Shown: positions 1-10,276 of the stretch, one piece after another
Position numbering within the stretch: the first letter of the stretch is position 1
How the letters are laid out: each line of letters opens with the position of its first letter
NCBI GenBank assembly: GCA_020747015.1
Contig: JAGTJM010000032.1
Location: 124,001-188,000, forward strand
Reading direction: 5' to 3'
Length of the DNA stretch: 64,000 bases
Origin: Pyrenochaeta sp. MPI-SDFR-AT-0127
Lineage: Eukaryota > Ascomycota > Dothideomycetes > Pleosporales > Cucurbitariaceae
The notes under the pieces: generated by a model
The model's database searches: none
Told to the model about the DNA's origin: nothing
The model's input: the letters and a program-made list of their open reading frames with translations, nothing else
Position numbers and translations under genes: made by a program

Positions 1-2894
1 CTGTTCCTAACCTACCAATCAATACTCCAACAGGCCCGAGAACTGAGCAACACAGGGCGCTTCAAAACGATGTGGCGCGACCTATGAGCGACAGAGAAAG
101 CGTCAGTCTTCAAGCTATGTCATCTAGGAATACTGGGAGTCCGGTTTCAACACCGATGCGAGTCGCCCCACCCGTTCCTAGTATGGTGCCTCCAATTGGA
201 TCGACTTCGAAGGCGCAGGATCAAGCTGTTGACCAACATGTGCCCCCCGCTGTGGCGTCATTGCGAAACATCAAGATGAGAAAGCAAGCCATCGCCGCTG
301 CTGCTATGCACACCGGGGCTGCCACAGAAGATCCATCTGCGGTGTCTCTTAACCAGCTTGGAATTCAGGCTCAGCTCAAGGCCCAGCAACTGGAAATCTC
401 TCAACTCAAAAAGGAACGAGAAAACATGATTAATGAAATGACACAGCTCGTAAGCAAATTTAATCGTTCCTGACATCCCAGAGCTAACAAAAAGCCTATG
501 CAGAGGTCAGATCAGTCCATGTTCAAGGAAATGCTAGCCAGGTTAGAGACGGTGGAGAAATGGCAAGTTACACAGTCTAGCGCAATCGCAGAGGATCAGA
601 TTAAGAGCCTTATTCAACAAGAAGTTACTACCAAGACAGAAAACACTAAACAGCTCTTCCAGACTAAGCTTAATGCTACAGAAACGCAGCTCATGCAACG
701 CATAGATGATGATCGCAAGAGCATTGCATCCTTATTATCAGAAGTTAAGATCTCTACAGAATTCAAAGTAGCAACGGAGAAACACAACTTTCCAGCCCAA
801 TTCAGAACTCTGAACAACAAGATCCAAGAGATTGAGCACAGTAATAGCAAAACGTACGCCCGGATAGAGTCCCTCGATCAGACCTTGAATGGCGCGCGAA
901 AACAGTCACGGGAGGACATCGCTCAACTTTCCAAGGACGTAGACACATGCATCGTAGCTATCAAGAAAGAGCACAACGACACGGGCTCTTCCATCACTGA
1001 AAGACTACGGAAAATGGAAACGCTACTCGGCCAGGTCAAAACCTTTCAGGGTGAGCAGGCTAGATTGTCGACCGGACAAAAGAAGCTAGATGCTTCCCAC
1101 AACCTGCTCTCTACTCGCGTAGGCGTGTTGGAACGAGATGCGAGCCGTGCAAAAGGAAACCCCTTAATTACAGCTCCGCAAACAAGCACTAAGGATACCT
1201 CTCGGGATACCACAATTCAAAAATTAAATAAGCACGACAACGACATCAACAAATTACTACAAGAATCAGCCAAGCTCGAAAGCCTCGCATCAAGATTTAA
1301 TCAATTGGACAAACTAGTCGGGTCTAGGACTGTTGACACTTTGAAATACGAAGAACAATTGGATAAACGGATAGAGGGGCTTAGCAACAACGTTAATACA
1401 CTTCGCCAATCTTCTGTTAGTCAGGTCAAGCTTTCGGAAGAATTGTCAAACCTTGAAGCACGCTTCTCAAGTTCATCAGACGTTTCGAGTGGCCATTTAC
1501 TGGAGCCGATACAAACCGAGATTGTAAAGATCAACAGTGAAATTTCCGGGCTGTACGAATCACTGGACAGCACCAGGCGCGACGTACACGACCATTCCAA
1601 CGCTATCCAAACTCTAACGAGCGAGATACCTTCACTGTTTAGGCAGATCTTTGACCCTTTCAGGCAGGATATCAAGCAGCACTTTGGAGATATCGATAGC
1701 AAGCTTGAGACAGCCAGTACAGAAATTGCAGATCTCGAACAGCAGGTTATAAGTTTCAACCAGCAAGTTGTAGATCTCAGACAGAAAACCGTGAATGCGC
1801 ACGACCAGACTCCGCAGAGCACATTTACAGAGGTACATCGAGCGCAACTTCATTTCTTGGAAGAAAATCTCTTTAAGCTGAAAGAAGAAAATGCTTCCCG
1901 AGATAGGGCCGTTCAAGAGCTCAAGGAGCATCTAGCCAACAAAGCGGACGTTCTCTATATGAACAGGAGAACGGATGCATTCCAACATGCGTTGAAGAGC
2001 TTGCAAGACCAGTACAACAACATCACGACAGATGAACAATACCAACGCATGGTTCACTGGTTCACGCAAATGTACCCATCAAATGCAGCAAATATGGTGC
2101 AACAATTTGCCGCCATACAACAAGACCTGGTTCACCTACAGTCGCTCGCACCCCAGGCCACTTGGATCCAGTCTCATTTCCAAGACTTATCCGTGCTCGT
2201 CACCAACGCTCCCAAGCTACATGCCTTATTGTTGTCGATGAATGACGTTCAGCGATTGCCACAGACCGTTGAAAAAATACGGAGCGACGCCAGGGCGGCT
2301 ATTGAGAGAGCCAACGAAGCTTGTTCTCGACTGGATGAAACAGCAAAGGATCATGCACGGATGCAGGGTACTCTATCAAGCTTCGAAGCCTCCTTACGCA
2401 AGTTCGATGCGAGCCTGGTCACATTTGCTGGAACGCAAGCGGTCAACGGCCTTGATAGGAGAGTCACGAATCTAAAGGCGCTTGTGGATGAGTGCCTTGC
2501 CGAACAAAACAAAGTGCTAGCTCAGGTGGATAAACAGAGTAAAACAGTTACGGAAGTTGAGCGAGTCCAGTGGGTGAAAGTGGATCAGCGACTTCAGAAT
2601 TCTGCCGATGAAATCAAGAAGCTCACGGCAAGACTGGATAGGAGCATAGCCGACACTCCAGACCTCCAAACTATTGTCAGCAAGCTCCGCAGAGACTTTG
2701 ATGAGGTCAACGATAAGTTAATCCAGCCAAACAAGGCGTTCTTGGAATGGTGTGGTATAATTCCCATCATCCTCACGCAGCTTCAGAAAGTTGTTGAAGA
2801 CGTAAACCAGAACCTACCCGTAGCCTTAACATTCGAATGGGACCACGACCTCAACGCCCCGCCGCTAGAAGAACCTGAGGTCATCACCAAGTGA
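1..2894 (+). CDS. Long coiled-coil protein of unknown function, 5'-partial
   Basis: Two exons are visible: <3-449 and 504-2894. The 54 bp intron (450-503) starts GTAAGC, has a GCTAAC branch site and ends CAG, and both exons meet in phase 0. The frame is open to the left edge of the window, so the true start lies upstream; the GTG near 72 and the ATG at 498 (inside the intron) are not starts. About 920 residues are present. The N-terminal 100 residues are Ser/Pro-rich and disordered. From about residue 110 on, the protein is almost entirely heptad-type coiled coil rich in Gln, Lys, Glu and Leu, with no transmembrane segment and no motif I recognise. Such proteins are usually structural or tethering factors (nuclear envelope, spindle pole, Golgi), but no specific role can be assigned. 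The C-terminus is short, acidic and Pro-containing. Confidence 0.8.
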
Positions 2895-3772
2895 GAGCAT
2901 CAAAGCAATGGTGAAGGCAAACACTCCATTGCTTCTAGTTCCGGGCAAAATATCAACTGGCGTGGTTTCCACAAAATGGTTCAATCACGCCTTTTCTTGG
3001 GCACAACCGCTGATATCAACCTTCCGACACACTTCTTTTCCTATCATGGCGTTTTCCTGGTAAAAACTCCCAGTGGTCATGGCATTTCAATAGCACTTCA
3101 GCATATGATACCCCAATTCGGCATTTCTCTACTTTGTGGACCTGGACATCGGTTGATTTCTCTATTCTACTTTCAAATCCTTTCTCTGATTTCAACTAGA
3201 TTTCAGGGCAATTCTCGACATGTTATGTGGGTAGTGAGAAGGGAAACTACGACCTGGATACCTTGGCTTGTAGCCAGTGTAGTCGCATTTGTATGTACAA
3301 GTATATAGGTATTCTAAGATTTCAGCTTAAGAACCGTGCTTACGCAACCGGAAAGCGCCATCACTTCTATACGTGATTGCCGTGGATAAGCCTTTAGTCT
3401 TGCGCATTTGGATATAGTGGAATTGAAGCATTCTTCTATCTATTGAAGTAGTTTATTTGTACGACGAGCGATTGAAACCTAGATCAACAAAGGAAGACAA
3501 CTCCCTTTGCAAGGGGCGCGCGAACTGTTTCCCATTGCCCAAGCCTCTGGAAACCCATGGAATTCGAGTTCAATACATTTGTATCACGGAACACAAAGTG
3601 CTGCATATGCGGCCAAAGTACGACTCGGAGTTTAGATGGAAATCGCGCTAGTTAACCCCGTCAAAAGTTTCGCGTTGCACCAACTCCACGCTTTCTGGCC
3701 ATGTGCAAAGCGTTGCACGAGCGGATACCATTGTCGAATTCGCGTATAAGAAAAATCGACGCAGAAGGCACT
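2895..3772. other. Intergenic, between coiled-coil gene and Pop8
   Basis: About 880 bases with no supported gene. The open frame at 2976-3308 (+) is a pyrimidine-rich stretch with no recognisable domain and no splice partner. The region should hold the 3' end of the upstream gene and the Pop8 promoter. Confidence 0.5.
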
Positions 3773-4432
3773 ATGGCTTCTAGTATTCTCCCCGAACCTC
3801 TCCATGCTGCGCCTCCTCCCACAGATGCAGATGCAGATGCAGATACAGTGATGCAAGACGCCGTCCCGTCGTCCACCCCACGCTCAGCTCCTCCTCCACA
3901 TCAAGACAGCACGAAGAAGCGGAAGCGCAAAGACAAAGAATCACCACACATACTCCACCAATGCACGTTCCGCAAGCCAAGCTGGACTTATCTGCGCCTC
4001 TGTCTCGTCACGCCAGGAACCGCTTCTCTCGCACCCACATCCTCCACCGCTCAATCATCAACAGCTACAACACCCACGGACAAACCTGCGCCCATCCAGG
4101 CTGAAAGATCAACTTCAAATATTGACCCCCTCACCGTGGCTACGCTGCTCTCCCACCCACTCTCCTCGTACCTGGGCACCACGGGCGCCGCAATACCGAT
4201 TGACATTCTGAAAACGAGTGGGCGGGAGGTGTGGGTGCGGATACCGCGGCAGGATGCGCGAGGGTTCAGGGCGAGTCTGAGTGGGTGGGTTGGGAGTTGT
4301 GGGGGCGATGATGTTCCGGGTCTGGAAGGAGGAGGAGGAGGGGGGAGAGTGAAGGTTGCGTGGAGGGTTGTGGGGGAGAGTGGTGTGTTAGGTGGGTTGA
4401 GTGGGGATGGGAGTGAGTTGTTTGAGGGTTGA
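3773..4432 (+). CDS. RNase P/MRP subunit Pop8-like protein
   Basis: A single-exon gene of 219 residues. I place the start at 3773 (ATGGCTTC); an in-frame ATG lies 72 bases upstream at 3701 but adds a segment with no family resemblance. After a low-complexity leader containing an Asp-Ala repeat (residues about 18-24) and a basic KKRKRK patch comes a core beginning CTFRKPSWTYLRL and, after a Ser/Thr-rich insertion of about 45 residues, GTTGAAIPIDILK and VWVRIPRQDA. These two blocks are how I recognise the fungal Pop8 domain, a small subunit of RNase P and RNase MRP that acts in tRNA 5' maturation and rRNA processing in the nucleus/nucleolus. The C-terminus is Gly-rich, then WRVVGES. The family call rests on motif memory; an HMM search for the Pop8 domain would settle it. 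Confidence 0.65.
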   Translation: MASSILPEPLHAAPPPTDADADADTVMQDAVPSSTPRSAPPPHQDSTKKRKRKDKESPHILHQCTFRKPSWTYLRLCLVTPGTASLAPTSSTAQSSTATTPTDKPAPIQAERSTSNIDPLTVATLLSHPLSSYLGTTGAAIPIDILKTSGREVWVRIPRQDARGFRASLSGWVGSCGGDDVPGLEGGGGGGRVKVAWRVVGESGVLGGLSGDGSELFEG

Positions 4433-4844
4433 GAGAAGGATTGTTTGGACGACTGGAAAAGATTCCCGGACGAAAGACACAAGAAGAGCAGTGAGTCTAT
4501 TGCGCCAGAAAAGCGGCGTCGAAGCAGCGAGCGCATCACAGCAAACGGAAACATATTATCCAAGGCAGTGTTGTGATGTTGATCGCAAACGAAGTCCAAG
4601 CGAAACAAAGCAGGCCAGGAACTGGAGAAAGATGGCATTGGTCTACACAACTGCGAAAAGGTATCTCTGTCGTAAACATCCTGAGTCACTCTATCGCACA
4701 TGGTCTGGACATCAAAGAGAATCGACTCTACTGTTCGCTTCCGGGTTACACTTTGTGGTCCATCTCGAAGTCGAGATACACTATTCAATCCGCAGTAATC
4801 CTCCCACTAGGTCGCAATTTTGGGGCAATTCAACAATCCAAAAT
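4433..4844. other. Convergent intergenic region
   Basis: This stretch lies between the 3' ends of Pop8 (+) and the WW-domain gene (-). Open frames here are antisense shadows of the flanking genes. No further feature was seen. Confidence 0.5.
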
Positions 4845-6436
4845 CTACCAGCCAGGCGCTGGTGGGCCGCCGCGGCCATGGCCGTGGCCCTGACCTCCAT
4901 AGCCTTGCTGCTGTTGTGGAGGAGGATACTGACCTCCTCCTCCATACTGGTTTTGTGGGGTAGGTTGGCCACCGTACTGGTTGTGTTGGCTAGAAAGGGG
5001 AGTACGTCAGTATACGTTTTACACAGGCAATTCGTACTCGTCGACGTACTGGTTGTCATAATTCTGAGAGCCACCATATGGCCCGCTCGGGGCGCCATAA
5101 CTAGCTGGTCCACCGTAGCCAGCTAGAAGGTTGTTAGCTATACAATCTCTGTAGAGTCGAATTGAGAAATACCTTGTTGCCCATAATTTGAAGGTGGCCC
5201 TCCGGGCTGTCCACCATAACTAGGCTGTCCTCCAAATCCGGCCTGGGAACCATATCCCGGTTGCTGGTGCTGTGGTGGTCCTGAATGCTGGTTTTGTTGA
5301 TTGTGATTCTGGCCATACCCTCCCGGGCCTTGCCCATATTGCTGTCCAGGCGCGGGGGAAGAATAGCTGCCTTGGCTCGGTGGTCCACCAGACTGGCCGC
5401 CTGGTTGATACGAAGTGGGCGGTGCAGTACCAGTGTAGGTGTTGCTCGACGCTCCGCTGTGGCTGTAGCCGTAGCTGCTGTTGCTGTTGCTGTTGCTAGG
5501 CTTGCTCTGATTTGGAGTGTCAGTCAAGGGTCTCCATGTCTTCAAAGTCATGCATAAGTTGAACGTACCGATCCGCCGCCCAACACACCTCCAAGTAGTC
5601 CTCCAAGACCGCCGGCAGCGCTGCTTGATCCGTGTCCAGAGCTGCTGCTGTGGCCTCCAGACGAGCTTCCATGCTGCTTTCCGCCGCCTAGCAGTGATCC
5701 TGCGAGCTGGCCGACAAGATTGCCGCCACCGCTGCTGCTGCCATGTCCACTGCTGCCATGAGACTGTTTTCCGCCACCCAGGAAGGAGCCAGCGAGTTGA
5801 CCGACAAGGTTTCCACTGCCACCATGACCACTACTCTGCTTGTTGTTACCCATGAGGGCGTTCATGGCAAAGCCCTGTCCTCAAAGTTAGGCCGGGTTTA
5901 TTCGCGTGCATAGGTATGATCCTTACCCCAAGTCCGCCGGCCCTGTCGCCAGTCGGACCGTCACCCACGCCTCTTGTTCCATCGCCGGCTTCGGGGCCTT
6001 GAGTGCCGTCTGGTTGGTGGTATGGGTTGGTAGGCTGAGCAGGCGTGCTGCGGTTGGAGCCGCCGCCGACGGGAGCTTCGCTGGTGGGAAGGTCCCATTG
6101 CGACACGCCGGTGCTGATCTGGACGTCTGGTGAGGGTATTAGAGTGTGTTCTGTATTTAGGAGGCGGAGCTGAGTCATTGCGACAGATGCTACCGTGACA
6201 AGGCTGCGTACAATAATACTTCTTGGATCTGGTGATGATGTTAGCCGTTGTCGCAGAGGTCGCGGGGCAGGCGCAACCATGGCGGGGCAGCCAAAGCCAC
6301 GCCCGGCATAATGCTGCAAGTAGACATACGTGTTATCCCATTGCGCTATCCATCCAGCAGGCAGCTTGGGCAGATTGGGGTCGGTAGGGCCCGTGTCTGG
6401 CGAGCCTGGGTGTTGTGGGGGCGTGGGCGCAGCCAT
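4845..6436 (-). CDS. WW-domain protein with Gly- and Gln/Pro-rich tail
   Basis: Seven exons on the minus strand: 6436-6330, 6228-6212, 6126-5927, 5874-5569, 5506-5173, 5122-5050, 4989-4845, giving 393 residues. The introns (50-101 bp) all have GT..AG ends and phases agree throughout. The WW domain (residues about 23-55) is assembled across the first three exons: LPAGWIAQWDNT, then SKKYYY from a 17-base exon, then VQISTGVSQWDLP. Both signature Trp residues, the aromatic YYY block and the final Pro are present. Exon 4 encodes two copies of a block NLVGQLAGSxLGGGKQ separated by Gly/Ser/His linker. The rest is Gly/Gln/Tyr/Pro-rich (GGQPSYGGQPGGPP type) and ends PPAPGW. WW domains bind Pro-rich ligands; the prion-like tail suggests an RNA-processing or condensate role, but that is inference. 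The start is the first ATG before the WW domain. Confidence 0.85.
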
Positions 6437-7069
6437 AATGGGCAGTATCTGGGCTTGGGAGACGGCCGCGGGGAAGAGAAAGGTGGTGTTGAGATAGCCA
6501 GCAAGGAGTGTCTGGTGCAAGCAAAGGAAAAAAGAGAGAGCAGGCGATGGAGGAGATATCAACGCATGGCAGCCAGGGCTAATGACAGAGGTGAGCAGAC
6601 CGATGGATGGGTAGTCCTTGTTAGCGGTGGGGGTGGGGATTGGCTGGAGCTCATGACGAGGCTGTGCATCCAGATGTGACGCATGCTCATGTGTGGCTAT
6701 ATGGGCGCTTTTCAGCTCGCTCTGCACTCTTCGCGCTCACGGTACGACGTTGGAGAAGGAGCCTGTAATGCCATCTTTGGAGAGCCCACGTTATGGCCAT
6801 CTTCTAAGAGTGGCTGAAGCCACGTCCTGGCTACCTCATTGCACGCCGGCTGCTTGCGGCCCAACACAGGAGCCTGATCTGAGCCCAATAGTGATACACG
6901 TATAGCTAAATACACATCCACCCAACGCCAGGCCCATGCAGAATCTTGTTGTGCTACATATGGCGATGCACAAGTTATCCTCCGTCTGCACCCAGCCCCA
7001 GAAGAACGCCAAACCAAAATCTCCACAATGAGCCCAATCCAATCATGAGTCGTATCAAACCGTGTCCCT
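6437..7069. other. Intergenic, promoter side of the WW gene
   Basis: This region lies between the 3' end of the F-box gene and the 5' end of the WW gene. The reading frame upstream of 6436 stays open for about 290 bases on the minus strand, but it encodes low-complexity sequence without family resemblance and is not included in the gene. Confidence 0.4.
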
Positions 7070-9397
7070 TTACCAGGCATACCCACCTTCGTCGTTATCC
7101 TCATTGCCATTCCATTCTTCGTCGCCGCTGGGCTCAGCGTCGAGAAAGTCGGCTTCGTCATATATCTCCTCTCGTGGTCGGAAGTTGTCGATACGAAAAA
7201 TCACCGTGTGGCAACGCCCCTGAACAAACAGACCCTCGTCTTCTTCAGACGCTGCCTCCTGCTCAGATGCAGACTCTTCATCTGAAGCTTCATCATAGCT
7301 TGTAGTCGCTTTGGAACGTGACCGTAGACGCTTTGAGCCCCACTCTTCGTCTTTCTTTACGTCACGTAGGGGCACGAGCGGCGCGTCGCTATCGCTCTCG
7401 TCCGCAATCTTTGTGTGCTCAAGCCCGTTTACTACTGCTTTAGATATGCCCTCGATGGATGAATCCTTCTTCTCGCCGTCTTCTGGCTGCTCTTTCCACT
7501 CTCTGAAAGCCCTCAAGGAGGCGAGATGAGGACTTGGAGGTTCCCACTTCCTCGCAAACACCCTCTTAAACTTGGCACTCCACTTCATTCTGAACTCTGC
7601 CCGTTGCCGCCAGTCAGTGTCCACCATTGCCATGATGGTAAGCTCTCGAAGCCAAGGTAGATCCTCTGCAGCCTCGATCAGCGAGCTAAAGAAATTATTC
7701 GCAGATGTCGAGTTCCAATTGCGCAAGTATTCCATATCAATAACACGAAGAGTCGAAGGCCAGCTAGGCCTTTCATGTTCACCAAGTAGAGTCTCGTACA
7801 GGGGCTCATTGTCAGAAGACATTGCCAGAGAGCTATAGTAGGTCATATCCATTCTCAAAACTTCGAGCTTGGGGCAGGAGCGTTTTAGGTCGACCAGAAA
7901 TGACAGATCGAGAGCTTGGTTGTGATTGAGGACCAAGTCTTCCAGCTGTGCGCCGTGGGTGGCCAGGAAAGCTTGCAAAGCATCGGAAAGGAGCTCGCCG
8001 CAATTGGTGATGTTGAGACTCACAATGTTGTTCGGCAGGAGAGGAAGCAGACGTCCACTGACAACTCCACAAGTCTCGAAAGACAAGGCTCTCAGTTGAG
8101 GTAGGACAGTCAGAGCGGATGCGAGCAGTTCTTCCGTAGTAGGCTGGCCTTGAAGATCCTCGCGGGCTTCACGCTCGTCATGGGACGGCTCGGGATGAAA
8201 CTTGGTAAGCGTAAGATCTCGGATACTTTGAAATGCTGCATCGCCATGAATGGTCTTCAACCAGAGAGGACTCTGATCGCAGAAGCTTCTGTTCCACCGC
8301 CAGCTTCTAAGGTGCAAATTGGTCAGTCGTAAGGCCTCAAAAAGTTCATTGGGGTACACCCAACGGCGCAGCCGACGGAGCCGTTCGCGGAAAGGTGGTC
8401 TGTCAACAGGGTCAAAAATATCAATCTCCCGCAGTGTTGTCAATGATTGGACCAGAGCAGCTAGGTCAGCGACACTATGCGTGGGGTCTGTCAATGTAGT
8501 CATTTGCGTAGCATCTATTTCTAGTCGCTTGACCATAACGCGATATTCTTCATGCGCCCCAGACGGGGGTGCAATGAGATGATGAACTAGATCTTTCCGA
8601 GTCTGTCTCGTCGCAAAAATGGGCGGGTTGCGATAAAGAGCTGTCAGGGCCGGCTTTGTAAATGTCGAGCATATACGTGCTACCTGCACAAGCCATGGTA
8701 TTGACGTTGTAGGCTTCATATTCTCGTCGCGGAGTGGATGCGAGGCGTACACGAAGATTTGAAGGAGGACGTGGTATGGCAAAGACGACCATGCCTGTGT
8801 GATAGCACAATTAGCATGTTGCATCGAGGACACTGCAAAGCAGCTATTGAAAGGCCTCTTGTTCTCTAAAGCGTTTCATGTACATACTGGTACGTGGCCA
8901 TCGGTAGGAATGTCTGCCACCTTTCGCTCGCCTTGTGCGGCACGGTTTGGCTTCAGCGGTGCGCCAATGACCAGCTTTCGCCTTGGCCGTCCTTTCGAAC
9001 TCTGACTCTTTTGTCGGCGAGGAGACTGAACTGCCATGGGTCGTGACTTGATGCGCAGCAATCCCACTTCCTCTTCCGACAGCTCAAAATCCGCATCGGG
9101 ATTCTCCTCATCTGAACTAATGTCCTTGTATGATATCCGTTCTCGAGCGCGATTTCGAGAGCTTCGTGAGCTTCGCGACCTGCGCGGAGGTTTTCGAGCA
9201 GGAGCGGCGGCTGGGCCGGCATGTTGGCTGGAGGCTTCGTCATCTTCCTCGTGCCGGTGCCTGGTGGACCGCCTGGAGGGGGTAGCACGTTTCCTCCGCT
9301 CTGTGTGGCCCTGATCGGTGCTCTCGGAAAGATCTTCATCACTGCTGGGCTCTTTGTAGGAGACTGCGCCTCGCTTGCGCTTCAAAGTGACAGCCAT
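7070..9397 (-). CDS. F-box protein with leucine-rich-type repeats and charged tails
   Basis: Two exons, 9397-8888 and 8794-7070, separated by a 93 bp intron (GTATGT donor, TGCTAAT branch site, CACAG acceptor), give 744 residues. The N-terminal 165 residues are basic/acidic low complexity with Lys/Arg-Ser patches and likely nuclear signals (KRKRG near the start). The F-box begins right after the intron (residue about 171, AWSSLPYHVLLQIFVYAS) and is followed by irregular LRR-like segments (LREIDIFD, LRALSFETCG, IVSLNITNCG, LEVLRMDM) to about residue 480. The last 150 residues are acidic. F-box proteins link substrates to SCF ubiquitin ligases through Skp1; the substrate is unknown. A start at 9442 is possible in frame, but 9397 (ATGGCTGTCAC) starts the conserved-looking basic leader. 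Confidence 0.85.
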
Positions 9398-10276
9398 GGT
9401 CGCACGATTGCGGGTGTGGAGTGACTGTGGCAACTGAAGCAAGTGGCGTATTAGGAAAGTGTGGCTATTGGAAGTGGCTGTCTAGCCGTTGATGACAGTC
9501 GCGGAGGTGCATGGAGCAGGTATCAAAAAGAACCAGACATGCGCTCCGTGGCGAAGGCAAGATATTCCGGAAGTGAATGTCGATGGTTGCGGACTCCCGA
9601 GGCGAGACTGATGACGCCCTTGGTCAATGCAGCATAGCGCCCGCCTTGGCGTTGATGCGCAATCACATGACCGTGAGATCGAGTATCAACCTCTGTGCGC
9701 CCCTGTTTTGTTGCATGAGCATATTGTATGGGGCTGTTGACGTTCATGCCAGGACTCTGATGCGACTGTAAGACTGCTTCAAGGCTGGACTCTGCTTTGC
9801 GCCCACACGTCGTTGTACGTTGCCGCCGAGCGCCGTCGACGAGTTATCAACAAAACAGTAAACAGTCGACGCACCACGCAACAAACGTTAATTCCACTCT
9901 TTTTCAACAACCTACGATAAGTTTTCAATATTTGGATGACCATAACGCATACAACGCTCCCTCCACACGCCACATAGACTTCTGGAGCCCTGGAAGCATT
10001 ACCGGGGCAACGCAGTCCTGGCCACTCACCTCCATCGCGACTCTCTCTCAACACCTCCTCCTCTGGACTATCGCCTACCAAAAGTGCTTCCCCCTTAGAA
10101 GATGAGCGCATAACGCGCCTCTCATCCTTCATTTGGCTTTGCAGATCCACTCCCACGGTTCTTCCCGCTGTTGCTATGCCTTGGTTGCAGTAGTATGCAG
10201 CCGAGCAAAAGAGTGTAAGTCATTCATTGCAACTAGTATACGTAGTATTGCTGATGGGGATATGTTGTTGCAGAGC
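9398..10276. promoter_or_regulatory. Divergent promoter region, F-box gene / SUZ12
   Basis: The start codons of the minus-strand F-box gene (9397) and the plus-strand SUZ12 gene (10277) face away from each other across 879 bases. No other gene is supported. A short possible upstream coding exon for SUZ12 (ATG at 10195, donor GTAAGT at about 10215, acceptor just before 10276) would add about seven residues; I left it out. Confidence 0.5.

Noticed and set aside
4051..4788. 245-codon minus-strand frame opposite Pop8.
   Set aside because: It is antisense to the Pop8 gene, whose plus-strand translation carries the family motifs.
10133..10276. Upstream extension of SUZ12 from a TTG codon.
   Set aside because: No ATG start, and no family resemblance before MSGRQDRFS.
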